From: Mycolicibacterium sp. P9-64
GTDB lineage: Bacteria > Actinomycetota > Actinomycetes > Mycobacteriales > Mycobacteriaceae
NCBI RefSeq assembly: GCF_008329605.1
Contig: NZ_NPKO01000002.1
Coordinates: forward strand, 124,001 to 188,000
Length of the DNA: 64,000 bases
Reading direction: 5' to 3'
This document shows positions 63,318 to 64,000 of this stretch, piece after piece. How positions within the stretch are numbered: position 1 is the stretch's first letter; every line of letters begins with the position of its first letter. The notes beneath the pieces are model-generated. The model did not search any database and was not told the DNA's origin. It saw nothing but the letters and a program-made list of their open reading frames with translations. The position numbers and the translations under genes were made by a program.

Positions 63318-64000
63318 TTGGCGCGCGTCGCTCGGCTCGTCGGAACCGGCTTGGCGACCGCTCTGGTCGCAGGCCCCGCTCTCGCCGTAGCGGCCACCTA
63401 CGCGCACGACGTGCCGTACACCGGCCTGGCGTCGGCATTCGTCACACCCGTGATGTCGTGGGTGATCGTCGTCGCGCTGGCAGGGGGAGTGCTCGCGAGC
63501 TACCTCTGGTTGCGGCAACGCGGCCGCCTCTGCGCGGCGCTCGTGGTCGTCGCCGTGCTGACGGTCGTCGCAGGCTCGGTGGTGACGGCGCGAATGGTCG
63601 CCACCGTCGAGGACGCGGGCGCCGACATCGATCTGTTCGACACCTTCGACGTGTGGTCGAAGCAGACCGCGACACCTGACGCCGAGGCGACCTACGCTAC
63701 GTTCGACGGAGAACCGTTGCAGCTCAGCGTCTATCGGCCACCAGACGCTGACTCCGCGCCGATACTGGTCTTCATCCACGGCGGCGGCTTCGTCGCGGGC
63801 AGCCGTGACGTGCACGGCCCCGACTTCCGGTGGTTCGCCGATCGGGGCTGGCTGACGATCAGCATCGATTACCCCCTGTCGTCGGACGACCAGCACCTGT
63901 GGGACGTCGTCGATCAGCAGATCGGTTGTGCGCTCGGGTGGATCACCGCCAACGCGACCAAGTACGGCGGCGACCCCACCCGGATGTCGCTCAGCGGCGA
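63318..64000 (+). CDS. Membrane-anchored alpha/beta hydrolase (esterase/lipase), truncated at window end
   Basis: Incomplete. From a TTG start (ARVARLVGTGLATALVAG) the N-terminus has three hydrophobic segments, then a soluble part with the oxyanion motif VFIHGGGFVAGSRD, typical of HSL-like and BD-FAE esterases. The nucleophile elbow (GxSxG) should begin near the last visible residues (RMSLSG). The start has no clear ribosome site and could lie elsewhere. Confidence 0.8.
   Translation, partial: MARVARLVGTGLATALVAGPALAVAATYAHDVPYTGLASAFVTPVMSWVIVVALAGGVLASYLWLRQRGRLCAALVVVAVLTVVAGSVVTARMVATVEDAGADIDLFDTFDVWSKQTATPDAEATYATFDGEPLQLSVYRPPDADSAPILVFIHGGGFVAGSRDVHGPDFRWFADRGWLTISIDYPLSSDDQHLWDVVDQQIGCALGWITANATKYGGDPTRMSLSG

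Overview
The window is high-GC actinobacterial chromosome, almost certainly from a rapidly growing Mycobacterium (Mycolicibacterium). The support is a DUF222/HNH protein of the 13E12 REP type, a cutinase-like protein, mycobacterial lipoproteins, a DesA3-type desaturase with its ferredoxin reductase, AnsP, paired acyl-CoA dehydrogenases, Rv3400/Rv3401-like sugar genes and a Zur-controlled set of zinc-free ribosomal proteins next to an Rv0106-like CobW protein. About 60 protein genes are called. No rRNA, tRNA or CRISPR array was seen. One complete IS481-family element is present.

Layout. 1-9.4 kb is a histidine-utilisation region. A leftward chain of seven coupled or closely spaced genes runs from an IclR regulator through a betaine-type (QAT) ABC importer to urocanase and a truncated M20 amidohydrolase. 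Facing it are two aromatic ammonia-lyase family genes arranged tail to tail: a normal HutH, and a paralogue that has lost the MIO-forming triad. 9.4-14.6 kb holds a DUF7373-type lipoprotein, CDP-diacylglycerol pyrophosphatase, a HicB-like small protein, the potassium transporter Kup and a small membrane protein. 14.6-17 kb is a MarR-controlled SDR/DUF1772/methyltransferase operon with a clear operator. 17-20.5 kb is a HAD phosphatase plus GH65 phosphorylase operon. 20.5-26 kb holds SelO, a desaturase/reductase pair and a PucR regulator. 26-33.5 kb holds a lipoprotein, HrpA and AnsP.

34-39.2 kb is a MoxR-DUF58-VWA-VWA-TPR operon. 40.2-41.3 kb is the IS481-type insertion, placed between two convergent genes without breaking either. 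41-46.8 kb holds an AraC/aldo-keto reductase pair, a cutinase and two coupled acyl-CoA dehydrogenases whose junction carries four perfect 33-bp tandem repeats. 47-55 kb holds the DUF222 protein, a nitrobindin/serine hydrolase/carboxyltransferase operon, a flavin monooxygenase with a divergent PucR regulator, and a methyltransferase. 55-59.7 kb holds an NDH-2-like oxidoreductase preceded by a 30-residue ORF, then a response regulator-PP2C, CHASE3 histidine kinase and receiver operon. 59.6-62.3 kb is the zinc-starvation locus: the CobW protein diverges from rpmB-rpmG-rpsN-rpsR plus a cysteine-rich protein, with two Zur-like palindromes between them. The window ends in a truncated alpha/beta hydrolase.

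The best candidate for an undescribed system is the 5.5-7.9 kb block. A MIO-less ammonia-lyase homologue sits divergent from an IclR regulator coupled to a quaternary-amine ABC importer, which is in turn joined to urocanase. The parsimonious reading is uptake of a trimethylated histidine (hercynine or ergothioneine), elimination of trimethylamine, and entry of the (thio)urocanate into the Hut pathway. This is inference from motifs and gene order, not demonstrated.
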